From Chryseobacterium pennae (lineage in GTDB: Bacteria > Bacteroidota > Bacteroidia > Flavobacteriales > Weeksellaceae): a DNA stretch of 64,000 bases. How positions within the stretch are numbered: the stretch's first letter is position 1; every line of letters starts with the position of its first letter. Under the pieces are notes generated by a model. That model had not been told where the DNA came from and ran no database searches. It worked only from the letters and a program-made list of their open reading frames with translations. The position numbers were made by a program, and so were the translations under genes. This document shows positions 60,362 to 64,000 of this stretch, one piece after another. Location: contig NZ_QNVT01000007.1 of assembly GCF_003385515.1 (NCBI RefSeq), positions 143,832 through 207,831 on the forward strand. Direction: 5' to 3'.

Positions 60362-63265
60362 TTAAAAGCCTAATGTAATCGAAAATAAGTAAGATCTTGT
60401 AGTAGGGAATGCCAGATTTTCAAATCCTACAGCATTAGAATTGATCGCAAATACAGATTCAGGATCTATTCCTTTCGCCTTACTGTAGATCATCCATACA
60501 TTATTTGCTGTAAAGGAAACTTTAGCACTTTGCAATGCAAGCTTTTGAAAAATGCTTTTAGGGAAATTATAAGAAACCTGAATATTTCTTAACCTGATAT
60601 TGGTGGCATCGTAAATATTCTGTTCTGTAATTCCTAAGTTTCCAATCGTCACGGCTGTCCAGTAATCCTGCTGTGTAATTTCTTTTGTATTACCTGTATA
60701 CACTCCGTTTTCCTGTACTACTGCGTCAAGAACAAAATTATCCCTTCTTCCTCCAGGAGCCGTGTCAGAAGCAAGCCCAACTTTCTGTAATGCCGATTGG
60801 GTAGACGAATAGAATTTTCCTCCGATTCTTCCGTCAATAAGGAACGAAACTCCGAAATTCTTATATACAAAACTATTGGTAATTCCAAACAAAGCTCTCG
60901 GTGTCTGATCACCTAAATAATATTGTTCAGCAGTAGCCCTGGGTAAACCATTTAGATCTACAATAAGTTTTCCATAGTGAGGGCTATTGGGATCTTCTAC
61001 TCTTAAAAACTTTGTTCCATAAATAGACCCATAAGGTTGACCTACTTCTGCAAAAAAACCAACATTATCAAAACCTCCCAAAGGATATTTTACAACTTCT
61101 CCGTCAATCCGGTCAATCACACTCTTTAATTTAGAAAAGTTTGCATTTACATTCCATGTAAAATTCTCCTTTTTAAAAATATCTGTATTGACAACGATTT
61201 CAATTCCGCTATTACTAAGCCCACCCGAACTTATTTTCTTGTACTCATATCCGGAAAGTGGATTCATAGGTAAATCTATTAATTGATCCGTGGCAGTATT
61301 TCTGAAATAACTTACGTCTAACGAAACTCTGTTGAAGAATTTAAGATCTGCACCCACTTCAAACGTTTTAAGCTTTTCAGCATGTAGATTAGGATCATAA
61401 AGAATTTTCTTACGGCCTAGAATAGCATGACCACTTGGATCTGCCCCAAGCTTATAGGTATTATACAACTCGTAAGGATTCAGAGAATTTCCGGTTACCG
61501 CATAAGCTGCACGAAGCTTCGCAAAAGTTAATACTTTAGAAGTAGTTCCATTCAACTTATTCAACATTTCAGTTAAGACCAAAGAGGTACTGATAGAAGG
61601 ATAAAAATAAGATCTGTTTTCAAGAATAAGTGTAGAAGACCAATCATTCCTTGCTGTTGCATTGATAAACCAATACCCATCATAATTAATTTCTGCAGAG
61701 GCAAATACAGAGTTGATCTTCTTCCAGAAATCGATCTCGTTATTAGCAATACCCGCAATATCACTTGTATTATTTACGCTAAACACATTGGGTACAATTA
61801 GATTTTGGGTACTGAAATACATGGCTTTTGTTCTGCTTTCCATCATTTGTCCATAGACTGAAAGTGATCCTCCCCATTTCCCAAATAAATTATCTTTTTT
61901 GGCTGTAAGACTTGCTATATAATTATTCTCATAAAACTTTTCTTCACTGGTTGCATAAGAATTTCTTCTTGAAGAGCCAGTCCAGACTCTTGCATCTGCA
62001 TTTAAAGCATAGAAATCTGTACCTACTCTTACATCTCCACTTAGCCAATCATTAAATTGATACTTAAGATATCCATTCAAAAGGAAACGATCCTTCTTAT
62101 CTGCATTAAGGCTGTTATAGGCAGACCAATAAGGATTGATGCCATTAGGAGTAATCCAGCGCGACTTTATATCATTTTGAGTTTGCCCGTCCCGATAATC
62201 CCTTATATCAATATTTTGGGGCATGAGAAGAATATTAGGATAATAATTACCTTCTCCTTTACCTCCTGAAGGTCTGTTATTGGCTTTTGTGCTTATGTAT
62301 TGAACCTTTACTTCAGAAGTCCATCTTTTATTCACTCCAAAATTTGAGTTCATTTTAGCCATAAAATTGAATCTCTCAAATGTAGAGTTAGGAACCTGGC
62401 TGTTATCATTTAAATAATTAGCTGAAGTATATAAGCTGGTACCTTCTCCCAAATTTTCCTGAAAACTTAACGTGTGTTGTGAGCTTATTCCTGTCTTAAA
62501 GAAATTTTTCAGATTATCATAACTTTTCATATTGGCTCCTTCCAAAGCAGGCCCCCAAGAACTGGAATTATCACTAGTTGCAGAATTTACTACCCCATTC
62601 AGCCCTAAACCAAAACTATGCTGCATATCCGGCTTCATAAAAATAGTTTCAAAGCCTAAACTTGTAGAGTAAGTAATCCCTAGTCCTCCTTTTCTCTTCC
62701 CGGTTTTGGTAGTGATCAGGATAACCCCGTTCCCCCCTCTGGATCCATACAATGCAGAAGCAGCTCCTCCTTTAAGAACAGAGATACTCTCTATATCATC
62801 CGCATTAATATCAGCTAATCCATTTCCCATATCTAAATCCGGATTCCAGAAATCATTATTATAGTAACCATCATTCTGCTTGGCTTTTGAACCCGCACTA
62901 TTACTCAATGGTACACCATCAACAACAATAAGAGGCTGATTATCTCCTTTAAGCGAATTAAACCCTCTAAGATTTATCTTTGATGAAGAAGCGGGTCCAA
63001 AGCCTCCTTTTACAACTTGAAGGCCCGCAACTTTACCAGCTAAAGCATTGGTCACATTAGTTTCTTTGGCATCAACCAGTGTTTGACCTTTTACATCCTG
63101 GAAAGAATATCCCAAGCTCTTTTTTTCCTTTTTAACTCCGTAGGCTGTTACAACAACTTCATCAATTTTCCCAACTTTAGTGGAGTCTGTATTTTGTGCA
63201 GACAATTCAGTAAAGCAGAAGAATAAAGCTGAAAGGAGCCCCACCTTAATTATTGTTTTATTCAT
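60362..63265 (-). CDS. SusC/RagA-type TonB-dependent transporter, third locus
   Basis: Outer-membrane TonB-dependent channel of 967 residues. Signal peptide is about 1-24 (ending ELSAQ), followed closely by IDEVVVTAYGVKKEKK. The plug has NLRGFNSLKGDNQPLIVVDG and ALYGSRGGNGVILITTKTGKRKG. The barrel ends in SYLFSITLGF. The N-terminal carboxypeptidase-like domain is missing, as in the susC at 39499. The gene has a promoter with both elements in place, unlike the two phosphoesterase-linked susC genes. Substrate unknown. Confidence 0.93.
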   Translation of the reverse strand: MNKTIIKVGLLSALFFCFTELSAQNTDSTKVGKIDEVVVTAYGVKKEKKSLGYSFQDVKGQTLVDAKETNVTNALAGKVAGLQVVKGGFGPASSSKINLRGFNSLKGDNQPLIVVDGVPLSNSAGSKAKQNDGYYNNDFWNPDLDMGNGLADINADDIESISVLKGGAASALYGSRGGNGVILITTKTGKRKGGLGITYSTSLGFETIFMKPDMQHSFGLGLNGVVNSATSDNSSSWGPALEGANMKSYDNLKNFFKTGISSQHTLSFQENLGEGTSLYTSANYLNDNSQVPNSTFERFNFMAKMNSNFGVNKRWTSEVKVQYISTKANNRPSGGKGEGNYYPNILLMPQNIDIRDYRDGQTQNDIKSRWITPNGINPYWSAYNSLNADKKDRFLLNGYLKYQFNDWLSGDVRVGTDFYALNADARVWTGSSRRNSYATSEEKFYENNYIASLTAKKDNLFGKWGGSLSVYGQMMESRTKAMYFSTQNLIVPNVFSVNNTSDIAGIANNEIDFWKKINSVFASAEINYDGYWFINATARNDWSSTLILENRSYFYPSISTSLVLTEMLNKLNGTTSKVLTFAKLRAAYAVTGNSLNPYELYNTYKLGADPSGHAILGRKKILYDPNLHAEKLKTFEVGADLKFFNRVSLDVSYFRNTATDQLIDLPMNPLSGYEYKKISSGGLSNSGIEIVVNTDIFKKENFTWNVNANFSKLKSVIDRIDGEVVKYPLGGFDNVGFFAEVGQPYGSIYGTKFLRVEDPNSPHYGKLIVDLNGLPRATAEQYYLGDQTPRALFGITNSFVYKNFGVSFLIDGRIGGKFYSSTQSALQKVGLASDTAPGGRRDNFVLDAVVQENGVYTGNTKEITQQDYWTAVTIGNLGITEQNIYDATNIRLRNIQVSYNFPKSIFQKLALQSAKVSFTANNVWMIYSKAKGIDPESVFAINSNAVGFENLAFPTTRSYLFSITLGF

Positions 63266-63288
63266 AATTATATTTAATATTTTGCAAT

Positions 63289-63318
63289 CAAATATAATAT
63301 TTTATCAGTATTTAACAA
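63289..63318 (-). promoter_or_regulatory. Promoter of the third susCD operon
   Basis: TATATTTG on the minus strand (63289-63296) and TTG (63316-63318) are separated by 19 bases, matching the Bacteroidota consensus. The start codon lies 23 bases downstream. Confidence 0.65.
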
Positions 63319-63920
63319 CACACTAATAAAAAACAAGCATAAAATTCAAAAATATCATTGAAACAATGAAAGTTATGATATTATAAATTAAAAAAGAATT
63401 ACAATTTTAATAGAAATACAAAATTTTTGAATGAAAAAATGCTTACCAACAATGTGCAAATAAATAAAAGAATTTGATGAGTATTAAAAAAAATTGGTGA
63501 TTTCTGTACAATCATCAATGAAGAATAGATGTAGAGACTTTAGTTCACAAGTAATCCTTAGGCATCCTGTAGAGATCAAAGACGTTGAAGATCTGCTACA
63601 TTGTAACTTTCTTGCAACTCATTAAAATGAATATTATTTACAGGGTATAATCCTTCCAGAATGACAGAATATAGTAAGACAAACGATTCCAATGATATCA
63701 GAAATATAACTTGATAAAAATAAAGGATGGAGGGATAAAAATAAAGACAATGTAAAGAGAAAATAAGCATCAGGGATTCTACAGGCTCAGCATTCAATAG
63801 AAACGGGCTTTAGCCAAAACATAGATACTAGATAATATTCAATACTTATTGCTTATCACCCATTGTATTGGAGTATTGGGGTATTGGGATCTCTGAGCAT
63901 TTTGATCCTTGAGTATAGAG
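63319..63920. other. Gap without a recognised gene
   Basis: About 600 bases between the third susC promoter and the rRNA terminator. The sequence is AT-rich with stop codons in all frames. The one longer open frame on the minus strand (63576-63797) is unlike a protein. It holds a degenerate GTCATTCTG-type repeat (63653-63666, complement) and a small run of TATTGGAGTATTGGGGTATT near 63870. Confidence 0.4.
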
Positions 63921-63923
63921 CAA

Positions 63924-63958
63924 AAAAAAATCCTTTATCTTTCGATAAAGGATTTTTA
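63924..63958 (-). terminator. Terminator of the rRNA operon
   Basis: AAAAATCCTTTATC and GATAAAGGATTTTT pair perfectly around a 4-base loop. On the minus strand this is followed by nine T. It lies 15 bases after the 5S rRNA end. Confidence 0.9.
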
Positions 63959-63973
63959 AAAATAAAATAAAAA

Positions 63974-64000
63974 CTGGCGGCGGCCTACTCTCCCGCGTTA
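63974..64000 (-). rRNA. rrf: 5S ribosomal RNA, 3' end only
   Basis: The complement of the last 27 bases reads TAACGCGGGAGAGTAGGCCG and ends CCGCCAG, which is the conserved 3' end of bacterial 5S rRNA. The remainder, and the 23S and 16S genes, would lie to the right of the window. The gene is on the minus strand and followed by a strong terminator. Confidence 0.88.

Noticed and set aside
63576..63797. Minus-strand open frame of 73 codons before the rRNA operon
   Set aside because: It is rich in Leu, Phe and Tyr from AT-rich DNA, with no promoter and no known domain; it spans a dispersed repeat.
1..64000. CRISPR arrays, insertion sequences, tRNA genes
   Set aside because: No regularly spaced direct repeats, no transposase-like protein and no tRNA-like cloverleaf were noticed on either strand.

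Overview
The window is AT-rich and comes from a member of the Bacteroidota, most likely Chryseobacterium or a close relative in the Weeksellaceae/Flavobacteriia. Evidence: three SusC/SusD-type outer-membrane pairs, two proteins with type IX secretion (T9SS) C-terminal sorting domains, many promoters of the Bacteroidota type (TTG, about 16-21 bases, TAnnTTTG), few Shine-Dalgarno-like sites, a fused IcmF mutase, a GlmU-like protein and DUF4252/DUF2807/DUF3667/DUF4407 families. No phage, transposase, CRISPR array or tRNA was seen. A 5S rRNA gene is cut by the right edge.

Layout. 1-16 kb is mostly housekeeping: rplM, a zinc-ribbon DUF3667 membrane protein, icmF, two unknown envelope proteins, a two-domain M16 peptidase, a Dph6-like PP-loop enzyme, a PLP decarboxylase, a serine hydrolase, a 2'-5' RNA ligase-like protein and ruvC. 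16-23.6 kb holds an M43 T9SS-secreted metalloprotease, a translationally coupled pair of a DUF4407 membrane protein and an unusual AAA+/M41 peptidase fusion, a secreted tail-collar protein and a small T9SS cargo protein. 23.6-34.6 kb holds guaB, an ECF sigma operon ending in DUF4252/DUF2807 proteins, a GlmU-like protein, L31 type B, a lipoprotein-MazG pair, aroA and two small secreted proteins.

34.8-52.8 kb looks devoted to organophosphate and phospholipid use. It has a PI-PLC-like lipoprotein, a susCD pair followed by a GDPD-like/alkaline phosphatase fusion, an SDR enzyme, an Omp85-like barrel, and a second susCD pair followed by a Tat-exported phospholipase C. In both sus loci a terminator-like hairpin lies between susD and the hydrolase.

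53.0-58.35 kb is the best candidate for a little-described system. It is a compact five-gene operon of small secreted beta-rich proteins, a periplasmic Ig-fold chaperone-like protein and a 916-residue outer-membrane barrel with flanking Ig-like domains. It resembles a chaperone-usher fimbrial operon, but family membership cannot be shown from sequence reading alone. A terminator-like hairpin after the first subunit gene would fit overproduction of a major subunit.

58.45-63.3 kb is a third susCD pair without a partner enzyme inside the window. It is followed by about 660 bases without genes and by the terminator and 3' end of an rRNA operon on the minus strand.
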